Of a DNA stretch of 64,000 bases, positions 33,031 to 44,945 are shown one piece after another. Position 1 is the stretch's first letter. Each line of letters starts with the position of its first letter. The notes beneath the pieces are model-generated. The model had not been told where the DNA came from, ran no database searches, and worked only from the letters and a program-made list of their open reading frames with translations. The DNA is from Diploptera punctata (taxonomy: Eukaryota; Arthropoda; Insecta; Blattodea; Blaberidae). Location: NCBI GenBank assembly GCA_030220185.1, contig JASPKZ010009947.1, forward strand, positions 22,800 to 86,799, written 5' to 3'. A program made the translations under genes and the position numbers.

Positions 33031-33950
33031 ACTAGCTGATACCCGGCGTGCGCTGCTACGCCTAGCTAATGAAAATTATTGTGCTTTTATGTTTAGTTGA
33101 ATAATTATAAGGAAAAATAATTATAAATTTATATTTTTTAGATACCTCGTGCTGATTACCCAGCTTTGCCCGGGAATCTACTTATCCCGATCTTCTTGAC
33201 ATAAATGAGCTGAAATAGTATTTTATGTTTAGTTAAATAAGTAGAGGGAAAAATTTATATCGTAATTATTTTTAGATACCCTGTGCTGTTTACCCGGCGT
33301 TGTCCAGCAATAAATTCATCCCAATCTTCTTGGCATAAATGAGCTGAAAGACAATTAGTTGAATAAGTAGAGTGTAAAATAATTATAAATGTATATCGTA
33401 ATTAATTTAAGATTCCACGTGCTGATTACCCGGTGTTGCCCGGGAATCTACTTATCTCGATCTTCATGGCATAAATGAGCTAAAAGGCAAAATTCGTTAT
33501 TGTGAGTTATCCGTAAAAGAATACCCATCATGTGCTACTATGCTTGCACAGGAATCTACGCACTTGTCTCAACCTTCTTGGCATCAATGAAAGACAAAAA
33601 ATGGTTATTGTGAGTTATCCGTGAAAGATAAACATATGCTGTCGCTGAATTTTTTGTAGAGCTTCTTGATATATTCAATTTAATTGTACATTAATTTTGT
33701 GTATTTGTTATGGTTTAGGCAGCGTAAGCCATTTAAGCGTCCAAAGAGCTAGTTTTTTCACGTTTTCCGCTACAAAGGGCAATTTTTAAGGGTGTAGGAG
33801 TTGAGTATCACAACTCTCTTATAGCTTATGTTCATCCCGGGAATCTCCTGAACATTTTTCAGAAAGTCCCATCACAATCGGTTCAACGGTATGGCCGCGC
33901 ATAAAGTACGAACAAACAAACAAACAAACATTCATTGTAATATATTAGAT
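33031..33950 (+). repeat. Repeat K with internal subrepeats
   Basis: It starts actagctgatacccggcgtg and ends with the aacaaacaaa-rich block and ttcattgtaatatattag. The left half holds four degenerate units of about 115-140 bases, each with acccggNgttgcccgggaat and cttNttggcataaatgagct. An inverse copy lies at 52,940-53,742 and a nested set at 59,541-61,311. No coding region or known class is recognised. Confidence 0.75.
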
Positions 33951-34104
33951 TATATCGAGGTCAACTGTTTTACTAAAGTATTATAACTTATTATAAGTCA
34001 AATGTAATTCTAAATTTAATTAACCTGGTTGAGGAGATAAAACCTGGTTAAAGCCTTAACTCTGGTAACTTATCACTATCATTATTATCATTACTATTAA
34101 AGTA

Positions 34105-34375
34105 AAAGGCTGCACTAGAATGGACCAGATAAGAAACGAGGATATCCGTGAAGAACTGCAGATCTACTCCATAAAAGAAAAGATATTTAACAAGATACAG
34201 TGGAAAGAACATGTAGAAAGAATGGAAGAAAGAAGATTACCAAATAAAATCTTCCATTATTTTCCAAGAGGAAGAAGAGATGTCGGACGTCCTCGGAAGA
34301 GATGGTCTTAGATCTATTAGTGAAGACGGAACAGGCAACTCTTGCCTAAATCAGGAAGTGAAGAAGAAGAAGACT
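34105..34375 (+). pseudogene. LINE 3' end relic
   Basis: The plus-strand frame RNEDIREELQIYSIKEKIFN, then WKEHVERMEERRLP and GRRDVGRPRKRWS matches the C-terminal region of RTE-like LINEs. It is followed by acaggcaactcttgcctaaa and a gaagaagaagaag tail. It is related to the 48,957-49,640 copy. Confidence 0.8.
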
Positions 34376-34439
34376 ATTATTATATTATAATTATTATCGT
34401 ACTTATTATTAGTATTATCATTATTATCATCACTTAGAT

Positions 34440-35110
34440 GATTAATGCCTTTGACTTCGTCTGATTCCTAATAGTCAATTTTGTCGGTCCATCCAATCTC
34501 CTAGTTGTAGATGTTCTCCTTCATGTATAAATATATTCCCTAACTCCAGAAGGTTTTAGGTCTTCCTATGCCTCGTCTTCCCTCAGGTTTCCATTCCAAA
34601 AACACATTTTGGTAGCCGATCCTCTTCCATTCGTTGCACATGCCAGTACCATCTTAATTGCCGAGTTTTAATATAATCTAAAATAGTGTCTTCAATCTTC
34701 ATTTTCTCTCTTATAATTAAGTTTCTATTATTTCTCTTCTTGGAATTCTTGCTACCCTTCGTAAAAATCCATTTCCGTTGCCAAAAGATACTTGTTTAGT
34801 TTTGTTGTTAATGGCCAAAGTTCTGCTCCATAAGTAATGACGCTTTTAACAATTGTATGATATATAATAATTATATTTTTATTACTTATATTTTTATCCC
34901 ACAATATTACGCAAGTAATTGCAAATTTTCCTTTATTATTTCTATTTCTTATTTCCTCTTCACAACTTCCATTTTTATTTATTTTAATTACTAATATGTG
35001 ATCTGACCACAAGATTTTATTTTTTCTCCAGTCTCCAAAATGAAATTTTGTTCTGGTTAACCAATTGATAAATACTTTGTTTTCTTCATATTCAAAATGA
35101 ATCCCCATTT
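34440..35110 (-). pseudogene. LINE 3' part relic
   Basis: The minus strand encodes SVITYGAELWPLTTKLNKYL and EMDFYEG, preceded by a RTKFHFGDWRKNKILWSDH-like endonuclease end and followed in other frames by EGRRGIGRPK. The endonuclease end is joined almost directly to the post-RT region, so the RT core is deleted. Confidence 0.7.
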
Positions 35111-35224
35111 ATCATATTATTTTATTGATTTTCTAGTCATATATATTCTAAATATTCATAATCGTGTGCAATTAACATTTGATCATTTTATTAATGTTGT
35201 TATGATATATATATGCAATGCAAT

Positions 35225-35835
35225 TCATTATAATCATCATCCATCACGAATTAGACCTTTGTAGGACGCAATTCTTAATTTTAATGAAAACATTTTACAA
35301 CCGGTGAACAATTTCAATTATTTATGAAGCAATGTAGCATACTGCCAGAAGATATTAATATTAAATTAAATTAATTTTATAGAATGCGTGGCACTATAAA
35401 ACGGACACTGAAAAATAAAACATGAGAAGTACACAATTAAAATTATATAAAATTATGGCACTGCCTGTCTTAACATATGCAAGTGAAAATTGGAATCAAC
35501 CGTTCAGAGAGAAGAAAAATAGGAACAGCAAAAATGAAGTTCGTAGCAGGTGTGACAATTTTGGACAGAAAAAGAAATGAAGATAATAGGAAAAACTTAA
35601 ATATTTTTAGTTTAACAAATATAATTGACAAAATGAGAAACAACTGGTATGAACATGTTAAAAGAATGCCTACAGATAGAATCCCCCAGCTGTTATTAAA
35701 GTAAAAACCAATAGGACATAGAAGTTTTGGACGCCCATTTACTAGATGGGAAGATTCAGTAAATCCTACTTGATGTGAAAAAGGTCAAAAGACCTAATTT
35801 CATGAAGTAGAAGAAGAAGAAGAAGAATTAAACTT
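35225..35835 (+). pseudogene. LINE 3' part relic
   Basis: Broken plus-strand frames encode a TIKRTLKNKT-like block, then TAKMKFVAGVTILDRKRNED, WYEHVKRMPTDRIPQLLLK and RSFGRPFTRWED. It ends with gaagtagaagaagaagaag. The order matches LINE Y but the sequence is well diverged. Confidence 0.8.
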
Positions 35836-35879
35836 TTCAATAAAAATATTTGCCAACGGATTTACTCAGACTGTAGCGT

Positions 35880-36015
35880 TCATTAACTATGATTTGAGAG
35901 AAGTAGATTATATAGGGAATGATTGGAAAGCATTAGCTCAGGACAGGGATGTATGGAGAGCTTATGTCCGCGCGGCAATGAACCTACGGACTCGATAGTG
36001 CCAGTCAGTAAGTAA
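35880..36015 (+). pseudogene. LINE X terminal relic
   Basis: Encodes LREVDYIGNDWKALAQDRDV, then WRAYVRAAMNLRTR and a stop at the family's usual end, with trailing cagtaagtaag. It abuts the LINE tail ending at 35,835. Confidence 0.82.
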
Positions 36016-36174
36016 GTAGCATTTAAGGTACTTTTTCAGATTTATTCTGGTTTTCCGTTGACGTCAGGGCAAGTGCTGGGTTTGAAATTCATTACCAATA
36101 TCAATTTCACTATTATCATCATTTCATAACTCATAAAATTTAAAACTAATCTATCTTTATTTTAGTATGACTAA

Positions 36175-36975
36175 CTCATGCCCCAAATGGGAGTCAATGG
36201 CCAACCACATTTCAATGAATTTTGATTTACAACCAATCACAGTCTTTTTCACCTCGATTTTATCAATTTAATTTTATGACTTTAAAATAAAGCTCCTCCT
36301 TTTCAACATTCTGAATAGGTCAAAGCATTATTTTGCATGACTGACTCTCTAAGAAATAAGTTGAATATAACAATTTATATATTAAAATGTAAGAACTCTA
36401 GAATGCATGTGATTACCAGATTGTATACATAGTGCACCAATGTAACTGGATAATGCTTGCGGGATATAATATAAAAACTTTTTAGCAATTGATTATACCA
36501 CAATACAAATAAACCACTGTTTGCACTTTCTTAAACGTAATATTTCCCAGGAATTTACGTTCCAGCTTAATTTACATCATAGGACATCATAAATTAATTA
36601 ATAACATATAATGTTGGTTCTAAACAGTTTGATGTGTTTCATTTTTTATCCACTAGGGTGCATTCTTACAATATTGCGATCATTTGGCAATAAATAATGT
36701 GATCTGCCCTTGCAGTAATGAACAAATGAAGCATAACAAACGTTTCTCATTTGTTTTCAAACATCGCCGTTTACATTAAATATATAAATATTTTGAAATA
36801 ACTATATTTAAATAATGATTTGTGAGTAAACAGCTTAATTTCATTCGTTAAATAGTCCTAACAAATGCCACTCTCGATTTCCAAATTCACTAGATAAATG
36901 AACTCCTTACTTCGTGAGTCGTGAATTTATCGATAATTTGGAAATCACTCGTGGCATTACTTATGACAGATCACT
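36175..36975. repeat. 830-base dispersed repeat, copy 2
   Basis: Direct-orientation partner of 14,113-14,945, with the same right-end palindrome flanked by gatttccaaatt and aatttggaaatc. Divergence is by substitutions and many short indels. Confidence 0.7.
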
Positions 36976-37540
36976 TTCATCACAGGCTAGTTAATTCGAA
37001 TTTCGAATAATTCCAATTTTTTAGCAAGACCTTAGTGGTTCGAATTAAAAAGAATACATTATAGCCAAAAAGTAGGCACATTGCCCTAACCTGTATAAAC
37101 ACCCATTTCTTTATTCCATGATAACCAGTCTGCAGTAATGCCTGAAAAATCAGTAACAAATAAAAGAAGAAAATGAAAGGGATAAATTAGTACCCGTTAT
37201 CGGTTTTCATTATTTTCAACATAAATATATTTTTAATATGATGTCAGAATGAGGGTCTACTCTACCTAAAAATAACCGAGTATTTTCCTGAATATATAAA
37301 AAAAAAATACTAAATACGGTTAAGAAAATTGAGATTCAGGTTGACAGATTACGTTACTCTAACAAAACGATTTACTCTGCTGACAATGGCTAGACAATAA
37401 TAGCAACCAATACAGTGTATCCCAGTGAATAAATCGTCATGTCAATATGTAAAACACACAACCCCATGAAAGAGGGGAGTCCGATTTTTCAGGGTCCCCT
37501 TTCGAGGGTTATACAGTGATGAAACTTGGGTGAGAATATT
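36976..37540. other. AT-rich unannotated stretch
   Basis: No recognised coding or repeat feature. Confidence 0.35.
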
Positions 37541-37544
37541 TGAA

Positions 37545-38590
37545 ATAATAAAATAACAATATTGATAGAAACCTAATAGAAATTATTAAACAAATTTATA
37601 AGATAACTCCGCTTATGTTAAAATTGGAAATATAATATATAATCCTATAAAAACCACAAATGGATTGAAACATGGGTGCAATCTATCACCAATTTTATTT
37701 ACTATTAATGTAGAATTTATATTACTGAAATGGAAGCAAAGCTGCAAAGGTATGGGTATCACAACAGGCAACAGATTTTTGCTGACATTACAGCTGATGA
37801 TCAACTGGTTTTAGCGCAAGGCAAATTTTTATATGGAATTCATGATAAAAAGGTTGAAAAACACACATGAATCATGGGGTCTCATAGTAAATTTACAAAA
37901 AAAAACAGAATATCTGGCAATAAATAGCAATGAAAGAGAAAATTTAATATTGGAAGAAGGAACCCAAATAAAGGAAGTGAAACTAACTAAATATTTGGGA
38001 ATAATTATGGATAACATTGAAGGTATAGGCAAAGAGAATATAAAACACAGAATTGAATTGAGTAGCAAAATAATATCAACCTTAAATTCCATATGGTGGG
38101 ATAAGCATATTTGGAAAGACGCAAAAAAATATATTGGTAAAACATTGGTGGAATGTGTTGCAATGTATGGAAGTGAGGTATGGACAATCAATAAGTACTA
38201 CAAGAATAGACTAATAACTCTAGAAATGGATTATTTACGCAGAAGTGCCAGAAAGTCAAAATTAGAACATGTCACATATAAGGAAATTAGAAACATAATG
38301 GAAGCAGAAGAAAGCATAATTGAAAGAATTGAGGAGAAAGAATTAAAGTAGTTAGGACATGTTTTAAGAATGGAAGATGAGCGATGACCAAAGCAACTAT
38401 ATCAATGGCATCCGACAAGAAAGAAGAAAAGAGGGAGACCAAAGTTAATATGGAAAGAAAACATGAAGACATTAATGCAAGCAAGAGGGCTAAGCATTGA
38501 AGATGCCCAAGATCGTAGGCTTTGGAGGTTTGGCACGGGATGACGGCAGCAGCTGTAAAAACCCGTAGATAGATAAAATAACAGCAACCA
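37545..38590 (+). pseudogene. LINE Z ORF2 relic, late RT to C-terminus
   Basis: Broken frames cover the NGLKHGCNLSPILFTI block (RT motif B). A defective catalytic region (TADDQLVLAQ) is followed by the thumb (KTEYLAINSN, LTKYLGIIMDNIEG), VAMYGSEVWTINKYYKNRL, MDYLRRSARKSKLE and the C-terminal GRPKLIWKENMK. A frame of 172 codons (37,833-38,351) is the longest LINE frame in the window. The same family lies inverted at 12,990-13,585. Confidence 0.85.
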
Positions 38591-38689
38591 TCTTAGTCGG
38601 CCTTGATTCTTCAGAGCAGCCGTGGCACGAACTTTTATTTATACATTTATTTATTTATTTATAGGATCAAGTTATAGGACGAATTTTAC

Positions 38690-39000
38690 ATAATTTCATC
38701 ATCATCTTCATGGTAGGCCGCCGGCCTATTCCGCTCTCAGAATCCATCTTCCCAGCGTCTTCTAGGACGTCTCATATATAGCCTTGAGGTTGGTACAACA
38801 GTGCATGTTTTGTTGGTCTAGAAGAGTCCATTCTTAAAATATGTTCATGCCATTTTTGTTTATAGTTATGTATTTTTCATTTAGATTGAAAATGTTGAGT
38901 TCTTGCCTAATTGTTTCACTAGGAATGTGATCTCTTAGAGAACATCCTGCAACGTATCTGAGGAACGTCATCTCTGATGTTTCTAGTACATAATTTAAGA
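38690..39000 (-). pseudogene. LINE 3' end relic
   Basis: The minus strand carries the usual late-ORF2 sequence: a MTFLRYVAG-type block, SR..IP.ET-like residues, and a basic RRRWEDGF-like end before the ggccgg..ctaccatgaag trailer. Frames are broken. A similar trailer occurs at 48,957. Confidence 0.6.
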
Positions 39001-39214
39001 TCCCTAAAAGTGTATGTTTATATATGGGCTGATGTGAGTTAAAAATATTTAGAACTCTGATATTTAGTTATAAACAGTTATTAATAGTATACATTTCCGC
39101 CTTAAAATATGGAATAAATATCCATAATTTATTTTCCTTACAAGACAAACGTGAAGTTTAGTCACACTAAAAAAAAGAGTTGAACATTATATTATCATTA
39201 CTATCATAGTCACA

Positions 39215-39217
<3 letters not shown>

Positions 39218-39257
<40 letters not shown>

Positions 39258-39262
39258 TTATT
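39218..39262. repeat. (ATT)n microsatellite
   Basis: Attatt units with one interruption. Confidence 0.9.
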
Positions 39263-40350
39263 ATATCATCACTACTAAATATTTAATCTTACAAAATGAA
39301 AAAAGGAACAATTATTATTAAGAGTTGTGATCAATTTGAACACAGAGTAAAACAAAACATATTACATATTTCATATTTCAAGTAATATGTGTATCAAGTT
39401 TTGGTTGAAATTGCACCCGAGGTTCCAGCATTTTAAAAATAAATTTCGTTAAATTCACAAAACGTATATAAAATACTGCAGACATACTTACAAAATTAGC
39501 TTTAGGAATAAGTCCTCTAAATAACAATTTCCAGTGTCTGTTTTGAAACGTTCATTTTATTTATCATTATTATTAAGTTTTTTTTATTTCATTCTATACT
39601 ATTTATTTTATTTATGATTTTGTTCCAACTTATTTTTGCAGAATTTCTGTAGCCTGAATTATATTTCTGAATATCTTCAACTATGACAATATATAACTTG
39701 GACGAATTGACCTACTTAAGCCCAAAAGGATCAAAGTGTTTGATTTATTTTTAATATATTGTAATTTGCAAGTAGGTTAAATATGATAGTACACAAGTAA
39801 ACAGTTTAAAATTATAATAAAATTAATCATATTAATAATTAACAATTCCTGTTAAATAATGTTAATGATGATACGTTTTTTGTTTTCATTCCTCAATTTT
39901 AATTGTATTTAACAATTTGCCATTACCTTCAATTGCTTGCATCCTGACATACCAAAATGTTATTGCTAATTCTAAGAAAGTTATGGTATTGAATGAAAAC
40001 TGTGATAAGAGAAGTACTTTTAATATGCTGTTAGCACCTGGTTTTGTGTCAAATATGTAGTAAAATGAAGTGAACTGTAAAGGATACGATAACGCTGCTT
40101 GCAAACAATTATTCTATTCATAAGTTTCATTTTGCAATTTCTCAAAAATGTACTTAATTTCAATTTAACCAAGGATAATATGAGTCATTGTTAGAACCGA
40201 ATATCTACAATATATATTTTAGCACCAAGTATAACGTTACAACGACATTCCTGAAAGAGGAAATTCAGCAAATACACTTTGCAAATTTGTTGATAATGTT
40301 TTTCGTGATCAACACATTTCACAACTCTCAAATTTCGAATTTTCTTGATA
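39263..40350. other. AT-rich unannotated stretch
   Basis: A minus-strand frame of about 70 codons (39,886-40,104) encodes hydrophobic and aromatic residues. It has no usable ATG, splice context or family match and is left uncalled. Confidence 0.35.

Positions 40351-40390
<40 letters not shown>
40351..40390. repeat. (TA)n microsatellite
   Basis: About eighteen uninterrupted TA units. Confidence 0.92.
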
Positions 40391-40392
<2 letters not shown>

Positions 40393-40596
40393 CCCTGAGA
40401 GAAGTTAATAATAATAACAATAATTAATTGTTAAATCAAATATCTTGAAAATGATCTCGCACAAGGAGATTGAAACGCCGACTTGAATAAATTAAATATT
40501 TGACTGAGATAACGATTATTTTTCTTGATATCTTCGCATACATCCCGGTCTTTAATGTTCAGTCTATAATTCATATTTAATTTATAATACTTTTTT

Positions 40597-40996
40597 CTTC
40601 TTCTTCTTCGTCACGGTTTAGGCTTATTCATTAGCCTGTTCCGGCTCCAAATTGCTGCTGTCTCTATATTTTCTTTGGTCTTCCCAAACTTCTTCTTCCT
40701 AGTTGTGAATAGTTGTATGCTGCTTCTGGTATTCTATTTTCAGTCATCCTTGCTAAGTGTTATTTCCAGTTTGTTCTATATTTGACTATTGTTGTGTTTA
40801 ATTCCTCTACTTTTAGATGCTGTCTGATTTCTGTGTTGTGTTTTGTTGTCTGTTCTTTGACATCCTGCTATTGGTGTGAAGAATTTCATTTCAGCAGCTT
40901 GTATAACAACAAACTAAATAAGTTTAATTATATAACAGGAACACTAAAACGAACTTTGAAAAATAAAGCTAGGAATGATTCCATAATGAAATTATA
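40597..40996 (-). mobile_element. LINE Y with inverted 5' segment (twin priming)
   Basis: The minus strand from 40,904 down to 40,597 is the LINE Y 3' end (AAEMKF..PIAG, then FGAGTG-type end and GAA tail). The adjoining 40,908-40,996 is an earlier piece of the same LINE on the plus strand (NKFNYITGTLKRTLKNKA, then SIMKL). Relative to the intact order at 43,170-43,400, about 75 bases are missing between the two pieces and the upstream piece is flipped. Confidence 0.8.
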
Positions 40997-41364
40997 GTCC
41001 AAAACTGAAAATAATGAGAACATCCAAAATATCCAAAAATAAATAATACACATCTAAAATGTTAAACAATTGATGTCTACATAGAAAAATGTTCAAAATA
41101 TATGTCTAACGGAATTGACTACTAACGAAAGTAATATATTAGTATAGACTAATTACACACAAAGACTGGACCTTGCCCTGTTTGTAATATGTTTTAAAAA
41201 TTAATTTAACGTTTCCACAGGAAAAAGAATTTGGTTGAAGTTTAGCATTTCAAATTTGATTTTTTTTTCTTATCACCACGTAATGAACAAAATGAAACAC
41301 AAAATTCAATAATACAATTGCGAGCAAATCACATAAATAGAACCAATAAATTAAATATATACTA

Positions 41365-41560
41365 CGATCGGAAAGTAACGCACAATAATTGTTTTCTCCC
41401 TTGGTATTCCAGCTAGAATGTTGAAATTTCACAGAGATATAGTTTGAAGTTTTCACTATAGATGGTATTTTTTTCTCAGGTGCATCTCTTGCGAGAGAAG
41501 CTTGAACTATGCAACAAAGATGGCGGGCATGCTACAGTCGTCCACCTGTGAGGGACGGAT
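41365..41560 (+). repeat. Partial mariner end, inverted relative to its neighbour
   Basis: From cgatcggaaagtaacgcac, this ~195-base piece is the inverse of 42,055-42,248. It includes the start of the transposase region (atggcgggcatgctacagtc). It forms a large inverted pair with the adjoining mariner. Confidence 0.8.
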
Positions 41561-42248
41561 CGGATCGGAAAGTAACGCACAATAATTTTTTTAAAGTTTA
41601 ATAGTAAAAAAAAGGAAAAAAATCACAAATGAACTTACATCTTTTACCTACTTTTCGACAGTCACCAACTTTCTCAACACATTTTTCCCATCGTGTTACC
41701 AGTTTCAATATGCCCTGTTCGTAGAAGTCCGTTTGGTTGGAGTGTAGCCATCTGCGCACTGCTGATGCCTGCTTTGTTTCGGGCGTGTAGTGGTACGCCC
41801 ACGACTCATCACCTGTGACGATTCCTTCCAGAAAGTCATGTCCTTGTGCGGTGTACCGCGTTAAGTGGTCCAAGCTTGCCATCATTCGCTGGCCCTTGTG
41901 GTCGTCTGTCAGGTTCTTAGGCACCCAGCGAGCACTATCTTTACGGAAGACATTGCTACGGTCCATACAATCATCCCCATACACGCCACGCATGTCCCTG
42001 TGAATTTCACTGGGTTTATGCCCTTTGGCCCACAAAAATCGAACAACACTTCTCTGTTCCTCACAGGTGGACGACTGTAGCATGCGCGCCATCTTTGTTG
42101 CATAGTTCAAGCTTCTCTCGCAAGAGGTGCACCTGAGAAAAAAATACCATCTGTAGTGAAAACTTCAAACTATATCACTGTGAAATTTCAACATTCTAGC
42201 TGCAATATCAAGGTAGAAAAAAATTATTGTGTGTTACTTTCCGATCCG
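41561..42248 (-). mobile_element. Mariner element, internally deleted
   Basis: The terminal inverted repeats are cggatcggaaagtaacgcac at the left and its complement gtgtgttactttccgatccg at the right. The minus strand encodes CEEQRSVVRFLWAKGHKPSE (DNA-binding start), then WVPKNLTDDHKGQRM, TRYTAQGHDF and IVTGDESWAYHYTPETKQAS with the first catalytic Asp. It then jumps to a late C-terminal block (LHSNQTDFYEQGI). The second and third catalytic Asp residues are deleted. At about 688 bases against the ~1.3 kb usual for mariner, it is nonautonomous. Confidence 0.9.
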
Positions 42249-42840
42249 CCCTGGTATAAATCAAATGAGAGTAGAACACATTTTAAGAGAAATGGATATA
42301 AAATCATTGAAAATTTACCAACCTACTTGAAGGTAATATCTTATAATTTAAAACAAGATAATATGCCAAGTGAGAAAGAGCAAGTTCAAAATTGAAATAT
42401 ACATATGAATGAAATAAAATGGATATTAGTCTAATGTTTTACTAGCACATAAAGTAAAGGTTCATTCTACGGACATTTTATGAATTGTAAAATAATTTGA
42501 TAACAATGGACATTTTATTGAATGAACATTTAATAAAGATGGAAATGTTGTCGGAACAGGTCACATTGGCCTACTCCTGGAAAAGAAGAAGAGAAATATT
42601 GTAGATTGGACATTTATACGTAGACTCAGAATAATAATTTCAACACAAATATTATTACTACTCGTACAATGCGTTTGATTTGAGAAGTGGATTAAAGAAT
42701 GTAATTAGGGAGTTATTGTTAAAAACTAAAAGTGTCCTGTCTTCGCCTAATATTTATAGTTTGTTCCAATACTCTATAGTCACATGATGCAACTACAATT
42801 TTTATTTGCAGTTTTATATTTTAATCAACCACTCTTATTA
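42249..42840. other. AT-rich unannotated stretch
   Basis: A short ggtcacattggcctactcct followed by gaagaagagaa near 42,570 could be a LINE tail scrap. Nothing else is recognised. Confidence 0.35.
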
Positions 42841-42842
42841 AC

Positions 42843-43635
42843 ATGTATTTTGACACGATAAGATCATGGAAACAAATGACGACTGGGGGTACTAGCTTAG
42901 AAAATATAGTAATAAAAACAGTAGCTTTTGCAGATGAACAGATTTTAATAGCAAAATCAGAAGACGAATTACAAAGAATGATAAATAAACTAAATGAAAT
43001 AAAAAAATACAATATGGATATATCATCAGAAAAATTAAAAAAAAACAATGGCTTTCAAGGATACTCATCCAGTTCGGACAAAGATAATATTAGAAAATAA
43101 ACCAATAGAACAAGTGGTAAGATATAACTTTCTAGGTTGCGAAATATCATACACAGCGGAAACAGATATAAATAAACAAAATAAGTTTAATTATATAACA
43201 GGAACACTGAGAAGAACTTTGAAAAATAAAGCCAAGAAAGACTCTATAATGAAATTATACAAGACAATGGCAGTTCCTATTATTACTTATGGATCTGAAA
43301 CATGGACAACACAACAATCTGCCAGAATACAAGCTTCTGAAATGAAATTCCTCAGACCAATAGCAGGATATCAAAGAACAGACAAAAAACACAACACAGA
43401 AATAAGACAACAACTAAAAGTAGAGGAATTAAACACAACAATAGTCAAATACAGAACAACTGGAAAGAACACTTGGCAAGGATGACTAAGAATAGAATAC
43501 CAAAAGCAGTATACAACTATTCACCACGAGGAAGAAGAACTTTGGGAAGACTAAAGAAAAGATGGAAACAGCAGCAATTTGGAGCCGGAACAGGTTAGTA
43601 AATAAGCGTAAACCGTGACGAAGAAGAAGTATATT
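42843..43635 (+). pseudogene. LINE Y ORF2 relic, RT end to 3' terminus
   Basis: The frame holds TVAFADEQILIAKSEDELQR, the RT catalytic loop with FADE in place of FADD. Then come MAFKDTHPVRTKIILENKPI, NFLGCEISYTAETDINK, YKTMAVPIITYGSETWTTQQ and FLRPIAGYQRTD. After a frameshift near 43,480 it ends with the basic RGRR..GR.KKRW block and GAGTG, then gacgaagaagaag. It is the longest LINE Y copy here and serves as reference for 17,618 and 40,597. Confidence 0.88.
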
Positions 43636-43649
43636 TTAAAAGTGACATA

Positions 43650-44095
43650 TGCCTTCTTACTTACTGGCTTAACGGCCAATTGAGTCTAGCCACAGCCTCT
43701 CCTTAGTGAGGAGTTTCTAGACCAAAGATAATTTAGTTACGCTTATTTACCTACAGAATGATGTGTGGTCAGCGTAGTGACCCAATGAGATATCAAGTAG
43801 ACAACTAAGGTATTATTGGGATAATAAAGGTCAGTGAATTTTGCTTAAAGGCCTCCCTTAAGATGTAATGTTCTTTTATGAGATTGAAAATCTTCGGATA
43901 CGAGATCCACGAGTTAAAATCCCGTCCGGAGAAATTGTTCCCGCGACACTCGGAACTAGAGAAAAGGAATATAACGCTTAAAAAAACTATTCAAGCAAAA
44001 TGTTGCTTGAATAAGTCAAATCTTCCCTTCTTGGGACTCGCAGCTGCCCCAATGAAATCCCAGATTCGAATACGGGCGGTTCCGGAAAGGCTTTA
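43650..44095. other. Unclassified mixed-composition stretch
   Basis: More GC-rich than the flanks and probably repeat-derived: it carries cgagatccacgagttaaaat, resembling a SINE head. I could not match it to another copy in the window. Confidence 0.3.
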
Positions 44096-44099
44096 ATCG

Positions 44100-44275
44100 A
44101 GGGCCACGGCGGAATTTTCGACTTTTTTTTGGGGGGGGGTTCTCACTTTTCTTGAATTTCATACCACCAACACACTCAACTTCCCTTCCCTTTCATGTCA
44201 TTTCATTTCTCATTCATTCATTCCATATCATATCACCCTTCAGCTTTTTCCATGTATAGTACTGGACAGCAGTAT
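44100..44275 (+). repeat. SINE F body
   Basis: Inverse-orientation partner of 16,370-16,530. It begins near gagggccacggcg and contains accaacacactcaacttccc and catttcatttctcattcatt. A G/T-rich run precedes the shared body. Confidence 0.5.
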
Positions 44276-44284
44276 AGTACGGAC

Positions 44285-44530
44285 AGCGTAGGATCGCGGT
44301 GATACAACCACATACATTTTCGTAACTATTTTACAAATTGTCGTATTTACCAACTTTATTGAAGCAGGTGCTGAAACTGTTCACCTTTGTTGTCCATACA
44401 TTTTTACACCTCTTTATAAAATTTATTGTACAGATTATGGACTGTTGAACGTGACGGAATTTTTACACCCGGGAATCGTGTTTCAAAAAGACTTAGTACT
44501 TGGCTGGAGGGCTGAGTTAACAAATATTGA
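44285..44530 (-). pseudogene. DUF4817-type element, internally deleted copy
   Basis: The minus strand repeats the 1055-1510 element: tcagccctccagccaagtac, the blocks encoding FETRFPGVKIPSRSTVHNLY, then a direct join to acaataaagttggtaaatac and the end gatcctacgctgtccg. About 200 bases present in the other copy are missing. Confidence 0.6.
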
Positions 44531-44879
44531 TCATAAATACTTTTAGCCTTAATCTTAACTATCATTAATTGGTTGTATTATACGTGGATCGCAATATAAT
44601 AGATATTATCTTATCGACCAAATTTTCATTTAGTATTTAATATTAGAGTTAATTATAATTGTTATATTCTGATGTAATATATGTTTATCCTGGAAGGATT
44701 AAGATGGAATAATTGTTTTTATTCTCATAACTATTCAAAAAAATCGCCCCATTAATAATTTCATATACAATCAATTTTAATGGGTTTATTATTTTAATCA
44801 TTCTTACTTGAGCAGCTTACACATTATAAATATTTTCTTATAGACAACATGGGCAGATTTTATTCTGGTCTTTATTCTT

Positions 44880-44945
44880 GTTCTTTGGTGAGTGGAAGAG
44901 AAGGCCACATGGCCTGAATTCCACCAGGCTAAATAAATATATAAA
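44880..44945 (-). repeat. Conserved AAGGCC/GGCC hairpin trailer
   Basis: The minus strand has agcctggtggaattcaggcc, then atgtggccttctcttccact. The same trailer shape (cctggt..gag, complementary aaggcc/ggcctt, gccagg, then aataaa) occurs at 34,020 and 60,100 (plus) and 59,195 (plus-strand complement). Confidence 0.5.

Noticed and set aside
39886..40104. Hydrophobic ~70-codon minus-strand frame that looked receptor-like
   Set aside because: It begins at a non-ATG codon just after a stop, has no clear splice site and matches no receptor motif I can name.
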